The notes beneath the pieces were generated by a model. That model saw only the letters and a list, made by a program, of their open reading frames with translations, was not told the origin of the DNA and made no database searches. A stretch of DNA of 64,000 bases from an uncultured Bacteroidales bacterium (lineage in GTDB: Bacteria > Bacteroidota > Bacteroidia > Bacteroidales > Paludibacteraceae): positions 62,001 through 126,000 of the forward strand of contig CADCEV010000004.1 of NCBI GenBank assembly GCA_902800525.1, given 5' to 3'. The first letter of the stretch is position 1. Every line of letters starts with the position of its first letter. Below are positions 54,225 through 63,100 of this stretch, in pieces. Made by a program: the position numbers and the translations under genes.

Positions 54225-56183
54225 TTAGAGCAACTCTACGCTTCGGTTCACGAACTTCGCGAGGGCTTCGCCTTTCAGTTGACCGGAAGCCAAGAGCGCG
54301 ATGTCGATGAGTTGTTTCAGACGCTCGTCTTCGCCCTCCAGCTTATAAACCGTCTTGATAACTGTTTCTTGAGGTTTCTCTTCCTCCCCTCCCTTGAGGG
54401 AGGGGTCGGGGGTAGGCTTTTCCTCCACTTGCTCGCTGGTCTCTTTATTAACCAACTCCTGAATAAGCGGGTGAGCGGTATTGATGACGAGGTTGTAGCT
54501 ATCCGGCATTTGTCCGTAGAACGACATGCCTTGTTGGTGCGCGGACATCTCCTTCATACGGCGCATGAACTCATTCTGCGTCAGGAAGACAGGCAGCGCG
54601 TCCGCCGATGTAGCCTCACAGGAAACATAGTATTTCAACTTCTCCGCCTCAGGAAGCAGGCCTTCAAACGCCTTACGCAAACCCTCTTTCTGCTCATCGG
54701 TATACGTATCTTTCGCCGCATCCTCTTTCTTGATGAGGTTCTCAATCGTATCACTGTCAATACGCACGAAGCGCAGTTTCTCATTTTTTTGCTCCGCCTG
54801 CGACATGCAGTGTACATCCAACTCGCCGTCCATGAGCAGCACATCGTACCCTTTCTTCTTCGCACGCTCGATATACGTATAGTGCGCATCCGGGTCATTC
54901 GTATAGAGCACGACCATGTTTCCGTCCTTATCTACCTGATTCTCACGGATTTGATCCTTGTACTCCTCCAAGGTAGCGTACTTGCCGTCCAAGTTCTTCA
55001 ACAGCGCAAAGTCTTTCGCTTTCTCGTAGAACTTCTCATCGGTCAGCATACCGAACTGGATAAACATCTTGATATCGTCCCATTTCTTGGCAAACTCATC
55101 CTTGTCGGCTTTGTACAACTCAGCTAACTTATCCGCCACTTTCTTGGTGATATAACCGCTGATTTTCTTGACGTTATTGTCGCTCTGCAAGTACGAACGG
55201 CTCACATTCAGCGGAATATCCGGGCTGTCAATCACGCCGTGCAAGAGCGTCAGGTACTCCGGCACAATATTCTCCACCTCGTCCGTCACATAGACCTGGT
55301 TGCAATAGAGCTGGATCTTGTTGCGGTGTACATCGAGGTTCGTCTTGATCTTCGGGAAATACAGAATACCGGTCAAATTGAACGGATAATCCACATTGAG
55401 GTGGATATGGAACAACGGCTCTTCCATCTGCGTCGGATAGAGTTCGTGGTAGAACTTGTCATAATCTTCATCCTTCAGTTCCGACGGTTTGCGCGTCCAC
55501 GCGGGGTTAATATCATTGATGATGTTCTCCTCATCGAGCTCCACTTGCTTGCCGTCTTTCCATTCTTTCTTCTTGCCGAAAGCAATCTCTACCGGCAGGA
55601 ACTTGCAGTATTTCTTGAGCAGCCCCTCAATGGTAGCGTCCTCCAAGTACTGGCTGAACTCATCGTCGATATGCAGTACAATATCTGTTCCGCGCTCGGC
55701 TTTGATCGTATCTTCCATCGTGTATTCGGGGTCGCCCTCGCATGACCAGTGAACGGCTTTCGCGTCCTCTTTGTACGACTGCGAGAAAATCTCCACTTTC
55801 TTCGACACCATGAATGCCGAATAGAAACCAAGACCGAAATGACCGATGATAGCTTCCGTTTTGTCTTTGTACTTGTTAACGAACTCCTCGGCGCCGGAGA
55901 AAGCAATCTGGTTAATAAACTTATCCACTTCCTCTGCGGTCATGCCGATACCGTGATCCGAGACCGTCAGCGTCTTCTTCTCCTTATTTATACATACGCG
56001 CACGCGTGTGTCGCCCAAATCGCCTTTCACTTCGCCCACTGACGACAGCGTCTTCAGTTTCGTCGTGGCATCCACGGCATTCGAGATCAACTCGCGAAGG
56101 AAGATCTCATGATCCGAATACAAAAATTTCTTGATGACGGGGAATATATTATCACTTGTTACCCCAATATTACCTTTTGCCAT
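54225..56183 (-). CDS. htpG: Molecular chaperone HtpG (Hsp90)
   Basis: 652 residues. ATP-dependent cytoplasmic chaperone. GHKL ATPase motifs: ELISNAVDATTKL (about 33-45), SDHGIGMT (about 76-83), GHFGLGFYSAFMV (about 113-125). Middle domain YPFNLTGILYFPK, C-terminal dimerisation end FVNRSVELL. Residues about 589-602 (TPDPSLKGGEEE region) in the C-terminal domain are encoded by a GC-rich palindromic element in the reverse orientation to the other copies. That stretch is not part of the usual HtpG fold and looks like an inserted acidic loop. Confidence 0.96.
   Translation of the reverse strand: MAKGNIGVTSDNIFPVIKKFLYSDHEIFLRELISNAVDATTKLKTLSSVGEVKGDLGDTRVRVCINKEKKTLTVSDHGIGMTAEEVDKFINQIAFSGAEEFVNKYKDKTEAIIGHFGLGFYSAFMVSKKVEIFSQSYKEDAKAVHWSCEGDPEYTMEDTIKAERGTDIVLHIDDEFSQYLEDATIEGLLKKYCKFLPVEIAFGKKKEWKDGKQVELDEENIINDINPAWTRKPSELKDEDYDKFYHELYPTQMEEPLFHIHLNVDYPFNLTGILYFPKIKTNLDVHRNKIQLYCNQVYVTDEVENIVPEYLTLLHGVIDSPDIPLNVSRSYLQSDNNVKKISGYITKKVADKLAELYKADKDEFAKKWDDIKMFIQFGMLTDEKFYEKAKDFALLKNLDGKYATLEEYKDQIRENQVDKDGNMVVLYTNDPDAHYTYIERAKKKGYDVLLMDGELDVHCMSQAEQKNEKLRFVRIDSDTIENLIKKEDAAKDTYTDEQKEGLRKAFEGLLPEAEKLKYYVSCEATSADALPVFLTQNEFMRRMKEMSAHQQGMSFYGQMPDSYNLVINTAHPLIQELVNKETSEQVEEKPTPDPSLKGGEEEKPQETVIKTVYKLEGEDERLKQLIDIALLASGQLKGEALAKFVNRSVELL
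54384..54417. repeat. In-frame GC-rich palindromic element, copy 7 (in htpG)
   Basis: CTCCCCTCCCTTGAGGGAGG then GGTCGGGGGTAGG on the forward strand. Relative to the gene it lies in the opposite sense from copies 1-6 and reads PTPDPSLKGGEE, still without a stop. Confidence 0.85.
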
Positions 56184-56195
56184 ATATTTAATATT

Positions 56196-56241
56196 TTATA
56201 ATTTTCAATTCTCAATTTTCAATTTTCAATTTTCAATTCTC
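56196..56241. repeat. CAATTTT direct repeat before htpG
   Basis: About six 7-8-base copies (CAATTTT, CAATTCT) adjoin, starting 12 bases upstream of the htpG start codon. No promoter-like sequence was recognised in it. Confidence 0.8.
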
Positions 56242-56286
56242 AAAACGTGTGCCTTTGGCAAAATATCTGCCAAAATGGCAGAATTA

Positions 56287-56318
56287 TTTGCATATGTCAA
56301 AAAATTGTTGTACCTTTG
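56287..56318 (+). promoter_or_regulatory. Promoter of the SufT-like gene
   Basis: TTTGCATATGTC at 56287 and TACCTTTG 56311-56318, 20-base gap. A small stem CAGCCG/CGGCTG follows at 56319-56335. Confidence 0.85.
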
Positions 56319-56354
56319 CAGCCGTTTTGCGGCTGAAAGAAGCCGATGATATTT

Positions 56355-56669
56355 ATGAATGAGTTTTTAGAAAAAGAAGAAGGCATACTGAAAATGCTCA
56401 AAACCGTCTTTGACCCGGAGATCCCGGTCAACGTGTACGATTTGGGCTTGATTTACGGCATTGAGGTAAAAGAGGACGGCGTTTGTGAGATCACCATGAC
56501 GCTCACGGCTCCTTCCTGCCCTGCCGGAGATTTCTTAGTGGAGGACATCCGCCAGAAAGTGGGGTCTGTTGAAGGCATCAAAGATGTCAACGTCAACATC
56601 GTCTTTGAACCCGAATGGAACAAAGACATGATGTCGGAAGAAGCCAAACTCGAACTCGGCTTCCTCTAA
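56355..56669 (+). CDS. MIP18/DUF59 family iron-sulfur assembly protein (SufT-like)
   Basis: 104 residues from the ATG at 56355; ATG 56346 is also possible. LKTVFDPEIPVNVYDLGLIY and LTAPSCPAGDFL mark the family, which helps mature iron-sulfur proteins. The Cys in APSCPAG is the conserved one. It sits apart from any suf operon here. The gene is followed directly by a nonamer tandem array. Confidence 0.88.
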   Translation: MNEFLEKEEGILKMLKTVFDPEIPVNVYDLGLIYGIEVKEDGVCEITMTLTAPSCPAGDFLVEDIRQKVGSVEGIKDVNVNIVFEPEWNKDMMSEEAKLELGFL

Positions 56670-56670
56670 A

Positions 56671-56814
56671 CTACGAAAACTACGCAAACTACGAAAACTA
56701 CGAAAACTACGTAAACTACGTAAACTACGCAAACTACGCAAACTACGCAAACTACGTAAACTACGCAAACTACGTAAACTACGCAAACTACGCAAACTAC
56801 GTAAACTACAAAAA
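56671..56814. repeat. Fifteen-copy CTACGNAAA nonamer tandem array
   Basis: Fifteen exact 9-base units, CTACG[A/C/T]AAA, from 56671 to 56805, then one degraded unit. Only the sixth base varies (A, C or T, never G). It begins one base after the stop codon of the SufT-like gene and ends two bases before the start codon of the next. In one frame it is open, reading N-Y-[E/A/V] repeats into the LpxH-like gene; another frame has TAA stops. Confidence 0.97.
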
Positions 56815-56815
56815 A

Positions 56816-57601
56816 ATGATATATTTTTTAAGCGATGCCCATTTAGGCAGTTTGGCAATCGAAAACCCCTGGCTGCATCAGAAGAAACTCATCAGCCTCT
56901 TGGAGGAGATGAGCCAAGATGCCGCGTCGATCTACATGTTAGGAGACATGTTCGATTTCTGGATGGAGTACTTCATGCGCGATTCCAAAAAGAAAATCTT
57001 TCTTCCCTTCTGCAAGGAGATCCGCAAACTGACCTCCAAAGGCATCCATGTACATATCTTCACGGGAAACCATGACTTGTGGACCTTCGGCGGTTTGGCT
57101 GAGTTAACCGGCGCGGATATCCATTTTGCGCCGTGTACCATCACCCGTTACGGCAAAACGCTTTATCTGGCGCACGGCGACGGACTGTTGCCCTCCAATT
57201 GGGAAACACTCTACCCCAAGGAGATCCGCAAGAAGATCAAAAACTTCATGCGTCTGCGCGAAATCTTCAAAAACCCCTTCTTGCAGTTCTGTTTCCGATG
57301 CCTGCCGCCGAGCTGGGGTAACAAAATCGGCTACACATGGGCGAAAAACAGCCGGCTCAAAGAGCTTGCTAAACCCTGTCCCTACAAAGGCGAGGACAAA
57401 GAGGAACTGGTGCTCTTTGCCAAAGACCAGGAGCAGCAAGGCAACCACCGTGATTATTATATCTTCGGCCACCGCCATATTGAATTGGATCTGCAAATCG
57501 CTTCGGGTAGCCGCGTAGTGATCTTGGGCGACTGTTTCAAACTGTGGACGTATGCCAAATTGGACAACAAGGGACATTTAACACTTTGTAACTATGAGTA
57601 G
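56816..57601 (+). CDS. lpxH: UDP-2,3-diacylglucosamine diphosphatase-like phosphoesterase
   Basis: 261 residues. Calcineurin-like fold: DAHLG (7-11), GDMFDFW (about 43-49), TGNHDLW (about 80), AHGDG (about 119) and GHRHIE (about 222). These fit LpxH, which cleaves UDP-diacylglucosamine in lipid A synthesis at the inner membrane. The ATG at 56816 directly follows the nonamer array; if translation began upstream in the same frame, the array would add an N-Y-x repeat tail to the N-terminus, which is unlikely but possible. Overlaps mazG by 8 bases. Confidence 0.88.
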   Translation: MIYFLSDAHLGSLAIENPWLHQKKLISLLEEMSQDAASIYMLGDMFDFWMEYFMRDSKKKIFLPFCKEIRKLTSKGIHVHIFTGNHDLWTFGGLAELTGADIHFAPCTITRYGKTLYLAHGDGLLPSNWETLYPKEIRKKIKNFMRLREIFKNPFLQFCFRCLPPSWGNKIGYTWAKNSRLKELAKPCPYKGEDKEELVLFAKDQEQQGNHRDYYIFGHRHIELDLQIASGSRVVILGDCFKLWTYAKLDNKGHLTLCNYE

Positions 57602-58433
57602 CAGAGAAGAAAAATTAGCCGCCTTCGGGCGATTATTGGATATCATGGACGACCTGCGGGAGAAATGTCCATGGGACCGCAAGCAGACCTTCGACAGTCT
57701 GCGGCAAAACACCATCGAGGAGACATACGAGTTAGCAACCGCTATCTCGCGCCATGACATGAACGAAATCAGCAAAGAGTTAGGCGATGTCCTCCTGCAC
57801 GTCGTTTTCTATGCCAAGATGGGCTCCGAAACCGGAGACTTTGACATCGCCGATGTCTGCAACCGCCTGTGCGACAAACTCATCTTCCGTCACCCGCACG
57901 TCTATGGAGACGAAGCCGCCAAAAATGCCGAAGATGTTTCCAAACTCTGGGAACAGGTCAAACTCAAAGAGAAAGGCGGCAACAAAACCGTCTTAGGCGG
58001 CATTCCCGACTCCTTGCCGAGCCTCGTCAAGGCATATCGCATACAGGACAAAGCGGCTAACGTCGGCTTCGACTGGAAAAACAAAGAAGATGTCTGGGCA
58101 AAAGTGAAAGAAGAAATCGCCGAGTTCGAAGCCGAGCTCCGCAAAGAATCCGCCAATATTGACGGATCTCCCGAAAATGTATCCGCCAATATGGGCGGAT
58201 CTCACATGACGGAAGAGTTCGGCGACCTGCTCTTCTCTTTGATCAACGCCGCACGCCTCTACAAAATCCGCCCGGACAACGCCCTCGAGCAAACAAACCT
58301 CAAATTCATCCGACGCTTCAACTACATCGAGGCAAAAGCCAAAGAGCAGGGACGCGAACTCAAAGACATGACCCTGGCCGAAATGGATGCACTATGGGAA
58401 CGTGCCAAAACTGATATGGAAGCGGGTGATTAG
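57594..58433 (+). CDS. mazG: Nucleoside triphosphate pyrophosphohydrolase MazG
   Basis: 279 residues, two MazG domains. First: CPWDRKQTFDSLRQ, EETYEL, ELGDVLLHVVFY. Second: DVWAKVKEEIAEFEAEL and EEFGDLLFSLINAARL. It hydrolyses NTPs to NMPs. Between them, residues about 185-204 (ANIDGSPENVSANMGG) are encoded by two adjacent 20-base palindromes. The stop codon lies in an 11-base tandem repeat. Confidence 0.95.
   Translation: MSSREEKLAAFGRLLDIMDDLREKCPWDRKQTFDSLRQNTIEETYELATAISRHDMNEISKELGDVLLHVVFYAKMGSETGDFDIADVCNRLCDKLIFRHPHVYGDEAAKNAEDVSKLWEQVKLKEKGGNKTVLGGIPDSLPSLVKAYRIQDKAANVGFDWKNKEDVWAKVKEEIAEFEAELRKESANIDGSPENVSANMGGSHMTEEFGDLLFSLINAARLYKIRPDNALEQTNLKFIRRFNYIEAKAKEQGRELKDMTLAEMDALWERAKTDMEAGD
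58147..58202. repeat. Pair of ATCCGCCAATAT palindromes in mazG
   Basis: ATCCGCCAATATTGACGGAT and ATCCGCCAATATGGGCGGAT are separated by 14 bases. The second is a clean inverted repeat (ATCCGCC/GGGCGGAT with a short loop). They stay in frame and encode a Gly/Ser/Asn-rich loop between the two MazG domains. Confidence 0.8.
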
Positions 58434-58480
58434 CGGGTGATTAGCGGGTGATTAGTGGGTGATTACCGGGTCATTCGGCT
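58423..58480. repeat. Eleven-base tandem repeat at the mazG stop
   Basis: GCGGGTGATTA occurs three times, then GTGGGTGATTA and CCGGGTCATTC. The mazG stop TAG lies in the first copies, and TGATTAG gives stops in several frames. Confidence 0.9.
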
Positions 58481-58505
58481 TAGATCAAGCCTGAAACAAT
58501 TGAAG

Positions 58506-58587
58506 TGCGGCATAAAAGACTCGAACTTTCACCCCTTTCGGGACCAGATCCTAAGTCTGGCGCGTCTACCAATTCCGCCAATGCCGC
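58506..58587 (-). tRNA. trnL: tRNA-Leu (anticodon TAG)
   Basis: Reverse strand. Acceptor GCGGCAT pairs with ATGCCGC; anticodon stem CCAGA/TCTGG around CTTAGGA gives TAG; long variable arm (TCCCGAAAGGGGTGA) as expected for Leu; T loop TTCGAGT. About 82 bases, CCA not encoded. Confidence 0.95.
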
Positions 58588-58640
58588 TCTTGTTTGGGCA
58601 AAGCCCGTGTTTGATTGTTTGGTTTGGGAAAATTAACCAT

Positions 58641-58672
58641 TTCAAACCATTTCAAACCATTTCAAACTAACA
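58641..58672. repeat. Ten-base tandem repeat in the tRNA-Leu leader
   Basis: CCATTTCAAA occurs three times in a row between the tRNA promoter and the tRNA, so it would be part of the tRNA-Leu precursor on the reverse strand. Confidence 0.85.
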
Positions 58673-58690
58673 AAACTTTGAAATCGGCTG

Positions 58691-58722
58691 CAAAGGTACA
58701 AAAAAAAATTGACATATGCAAG
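58691..58722 (-). promoter_or_regulatory. tRNA-Leu promoter, overlapping the M16 peptidase start
   Basis: On the reverse strand CTTGCATATGTC (ending 58722) and TACCTTTG (58698 down to 58691) give the standard spacing. The CATATG core contains the ATG (58716) of the peptidase gene on the forward strand, so tRNA promoter and start codon share bases. Confidence 0.85.
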
Positions 58723-59975
58723 AAAATTTGCAAACTTTTTATCATATTTTACCAAATGGCGTCAAAATCGTGCATAGACAGACGCCTTCTCCCGTTGCAT
58801 ATGTGGGTGTAATGGTCGGAGCCGGCACGCGCGATGAACTGCCGGAAGAGAACGGTATGGCGCACTATATCGAGCATTGCGTCTTCAAAGGCACTGCACA
58901 TCATTCCGCGCGGCAGATCATTCATGCCATAGAAGGTATCGGCGGAGAAATAAACGCTTATACCACCAAAGAAGAGACCACTTTCTATGCCGCTATCCTC
59001 TGCGAACACGTCCAACTGACGCTGCATCTCATCGCGGAGATGATCTTGCAACCCACTTTCAAAAAAGAAGAAACGGACAAAGAGCGGATGGTCATTCTCG
59101 ACGAGATCGAGAGCTACAACGACAGCCCGTCCGAACTGATCTACGACGACTTTGAGAACCTCGTCTTTTCCGGTACAAGCCTCGAAATGCCTATCTTAGG
59201 CACGAAAAAGACCTTGCGTCATATTTCCTCCAAACCCGACTTCCCGCTCAACTGGATGAAAACCCACTATACCCCAGACCGCATGGTCGTTTTCTGCCAG
59301 GGAAACATCAAACCCGAGAAGATTTTCCGGTTAGCGGAAAAGGAGTTTTCCGGAGTGACATCCCGAAAGACCCGCGAAATACCCGCGAAATACCCGCGAA
59401 ACACCCGCGAAAACGGGCTTGAAAATGAGCATGAGCGGTCTTTCAAGAAACACACCCATCAGGTACACGCCATGTTAGGAGGAAAAGCCTATCCTATCGG
59501 GCACGAAAACCAACTGACGATGTTTCTGCTCAATAATATCTTGGGCGGAGGAAGTCTGAACAGCCGCTTGAACCTCAGTCTGCGCGAATCAAAAGGCTTG
59601 GTTTATACCATCGAATCGACTTATACTCCTTTGAGCGACACGGGCTACTGGTGCGTCTATTGGGCGTGCGACCCGGAGGATTTTCCGCTTTGCCGCGAAC
59701 TGGTGGAGAACGAATTGCACAAGTTCCGCACGCACCCCATGACGGAAAGCGGACTAAAGCACGCTATGGAGCAGCTTCGGGGACAATTGGCTATCTCCGC
59801 CCAAAATCAGGAAAACAGCGCTTTGGCGATGGCTAAGTCCGTTTTGTACCGAGGCGAAGCACCTTCTTGGCAGGAAGTAATGGCTCGAATTGAACAAACG
59901 ACACCCGAACAGCTCTTAAAAGTTGCACAAGAAATATTTATACCCGAAAAAACTTTCATTTTGACATACAAATAA
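58716..59975 (+). CDS. M16 family zinc peptidase
   Basis: 419 residues. Inverted zinc motif His50-x2-Glu53-His54 (AHYIEHCVFKG). The start NLQTFYHILPNGVKIVHRQT is the usual N-terminus, which supports the ATG at 58716. Downstream stretches NNILGGGSLNSRLNLSLRES and GLVYTIESTYTPLSDTG match processing-peptidase-like M16B proteins. Residues about 218-235 (SRKTREIPAKYPRNTRENG) come from an 11-base tandem repeat (CCCGCGAAATA). No forward promoter was found upstream. Confidence 0.92.
   Translation: MQENLQTFYHILPNGVKIVHRQTPSPVAYVGVMVGAGTRDELPEENGMAHYIEHCVFKGTAHHSARQIIHAIEGIGGEINAYTTKEETTFYAAILCEHVQLTLHLIAEMILQPTFKKEETDKERMVILDEIESYNDSPSELIYDDFENLVFSGTSLEMPILGTKKTLRHISSKPDFPLNWMKTHYTPDRMVVFCQGNIKPEKIFRLAEKEFSGVTSRKTREIPAKYPRNTRENGLENEHERSFKKHTHQVHAMLGGKAYPIGHENQLTMFLLNNILGGGSLNSRLNLSLRESKGLVYTIESTYTPLSDTGYWCVYWACDPEDFPLCRELVENELHKFRTHPMTESGLKHAMEQLRGQLAISAQNQENSALAMAKSVLYRGEAPSWQEVMARIEQTTPEQLLKVAQEIFIPEKTFILTYK
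59370..59414. repeat. Eleven-base tandem repeat inside the M16 gene
   Basis: ACCCGCGAAAT, ACCCGCGAAAT, ACCCGCGAAAC, ACCCGCGAAAA: four copies in a row. An 11-base unit shifts codon phase each copy, so the protein sequence does not look repetitive although the DNA does. Confidence 0.9.
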
Positions 59976-60035
59976 TCCGTTTTTGTAACATTTATTTTAA
60001 AAAACACACAAATATATCACTTTTTTGCCAAAAAA

Positions 60036-60067
60036 TTTGGTCATATGAAAAAAAAGTAGTACCTTTG
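60036..60067 (+). promoter_or_regulatory. Promoter of the susC/susD-type operon
   Basis: TTTGGTCATATG at 60036 and TACCTTTG 60060-60067, 20-base gap. A ~65-base leader leads to the susC start. No regulator binding site could be assigned. Confidence 0.85.
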
Positions 60068-60136
60068 TGCGATTTTTCCGTCTTTATACGCAGGCGTGAA
60101 CATAATTAATAATATTTTTATATAATAAACAACGCA

Positions 60137-63100
60137 ATGAAAAAGATTTTTACACTTTTGTTTTTGGCGATGCTGACAGTAGGTCTGTACGCTGAAAAAC
60201 AAGTAAGCGGTGTGGTAGTCGATTCTAAGGGCGAGCCGGTTATCGGCGCGAGTATCCAGGCCGAAGGTACCACACAGGGTACGATCTCGGATTACGACGG
60301 TAAATTCGAGATGGACGTTCCGGAGTCTGTGAAGACACTGGTCGTAAGTTTCGTTGGTATGGCTACCCAACAGGTTGCTGCCGGAACGAACTTGAAAATT
60401 GTGATGACCGAGAATACTGAAGTGATTCAGGAAGTCGTAGTCACCGGTTTCGGTAACGTAAGTAAAGGTTCCTATGCCGGTTCTGCACAGGCAGTTAAGG
60501 CAGAGGACATCGAGAAAAAGAGCCCGTCCGAGATCTCCAAAGCGCTCGCTGGTGAGGTTGCCGGCGTGCAAGTTATTAACTCCAGTGGTCAGCCCGGTTC
60601 GAATGCTACTATCCGTATCCGCGGTGTGGGTTCGTTGAACGGTAGTTCTGCTCCGCTCTACGTAGTAGATGGTGTGACTTATGACGGTGACATCTCTTCT
60701 ATCGACCCGGGCGATATTGCTTCCACTACGATCTTGAAAGACGCAACCGCCACCTCTCTTTATGGTGCGCGCGGTGCGAACGGTGTGATCGTCATCACTA
60801 CCAAAAAAGGTACTTCGGGCGACGAAGGTCATATCGACGTGGATGTCAAATACGGTGCTAACATGCGTCTGTTGCCGCTCTATGACGTCATCACCTCGCC
60901 GGAGGAGTACGTTACCTTGGCATGGCAGAGCATCTACAACGCACAGCGTCAGGTAAACAACGTTACCAATCCCGTAACGGCTGTAAATAACACTAATAAC
61001 CTGCTCTATAGCGGTAACGGTCTGCCCGAAGGATATAAACTCTGGGATGCTGCCGGTAAGTTCCTGATCAACCCGTACGATGCACAGGGTAATGTAAACC
61101 CGACTTTTGACATGTCCAACCCGCGTAAAGCCGGTTACGAGCAACTCGAGTCATGGAAAGACGCTATCTTCCGCGTAGGACAGAAAGTGGATGCCAATAT
61201 CAAAATTCACGGCGGCTCTGAGAAAGTTAAATACTTCACTTCTTTCGGCTACCTGAAAGACGAAGGTTATTACCGTGCTTCGGACTTTAACCGTTTTACC
61301 GTTCGTTCGAATGTGGACTACGAGCCGAAGAAATGGCTGAAAGGTAACACCAATATCGCATATACCTATTACTCCATGAACAATCCGGATCAAAACGGAG
61401 ACGGTGCGATGAACAATGGTTTTTACTATGTAAACGCTATTCCTTCCATCTATCCGGTTTATATGCGCAATGAGGACGGAACAATTCCTACCGATCCTCG
61501 TACCGGTTTACCCCGTTATGACTACGGTAACGAGTTGCAGCGTTCCTTCGGTATGGGTATCAACCCTGCCGGTTCGCTCCATTTCGATAAGGAAAACCAA
61601 GTTCAACACGAGGTGGATGCTAAAACATCGTTGGAATTCAAACTCTACAAGGGTCTGAAATTCACCATCAATGCCGGCTTGCACTATTTCAACAATATGT
61701 ATTCCGACCTGACCAACAAGTATTATGGTGACGCAGAGGGTATCGGTCGTATTCGGCAACAGAGCGCCAACCTCTTCACCATCTCTGCACAACAGATGTT
61801 GGAATACAACGGTACGTTCGGAGATCACACCATGCGTGTAATGGCAGGTCACGAGAACTACCTCTATTTGTCGAACTATGTATATGGATACAAGTCGTAC
61901 TTGGCAAGCGGTACTTCGCTGAATTTGAGCGATGGTATCAAGATGAACGCTACCGAGGGTAACAGTTCACGCTATGCAATGGATGCTTATTTTGCAACCG
62001 CTATGTACACCTACAAAGAGCGCTATACCATCACCGGTAACTATCGTGCCGATGGTAGCTCTCGTTACGCAAAAGGACACCGTTGGGGACACTTCGGCTC
62101 TGTCGGTGCAGCATGGACCTTCACCAACGAAGACTTCATCAACGATTCGGATGCCAAGGATTGGTTAAAAGATGGTAAACTGCGTTTGAGCTGGGGTGTA
62201 CTCGGTAACCAGATCAACTCGCTCTATAGTTATACCAACATGTACTCTATTGAAAACTTGAATGATGAGGTGGTATATATGGAATCCAGCAAAGGTAACC
62301 GCGACATCACTTGGGAGCGTTCCAATATCGTGGACTTGGGTCTGGAACTCTCTATCGGCAAATATTTGGACATGGAGTTGGATTATTTCTATAAGTTGAC
62401 AGACAACATGCTCTTCAACAGATCAGTAGCTCCGTCTGTAGGTTATAGTTCTGTTCCGACCAACGATGCTAAGATGGTGAACCAAGGTTTTGAGTTTGGT
62501 TTCAAAGTACACGCCGTAGATCTGCGTAACGTGAAATTGGACATCTCGCTCAACGGCGCACACTACAAGAACTACATGACCCAAATGCCGGTTGATTACA
62601 CGGACGCTAATGGTGTAGAACACCGTATGTCCATGAACGGCGCTATGTCAGTAGGTCACTCTTATTATGACCACTACACACTCCGCTACTTGGGTGTTAA
62701 CCCCTCTAACGGTGAGTCATTGTTTGAGGCTTACTACGATGAACGTGATGGTGAATACATGGATCCTACGGAGACGGGTTATAACTATATCAGGTCATTG
62801 CATCAATGGAAATTGGAGCACCCGAATCAAGAGCAGTATTTGCGTACCACATACACGAACGATGCATCCGCTGCTACTTCCCAATACGTCAACAAGAGTT
62901 ACCTGCCTGATTTGAACGGTGGTTTCGGCTTTGACTTGGATGTGTATGGTGTAACGCTCTCTGCTTCTTGCCAATACCAGATCGGCGGTTACGGATTTGA
63001 CAACACCTATATTATGTTGATGCAAAACACACAGGTAGGCGGTCATAACTGGCACATTGATGCACGAAATGCATGGACGGAGAACAACCCGGGTCACGGT

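Noticed and set aside
56671-56814. CRISPR array
   Set aside because: Units are only 9 bases with no unique spacers and no cas genes are in the window; it is a short tandem repeat.
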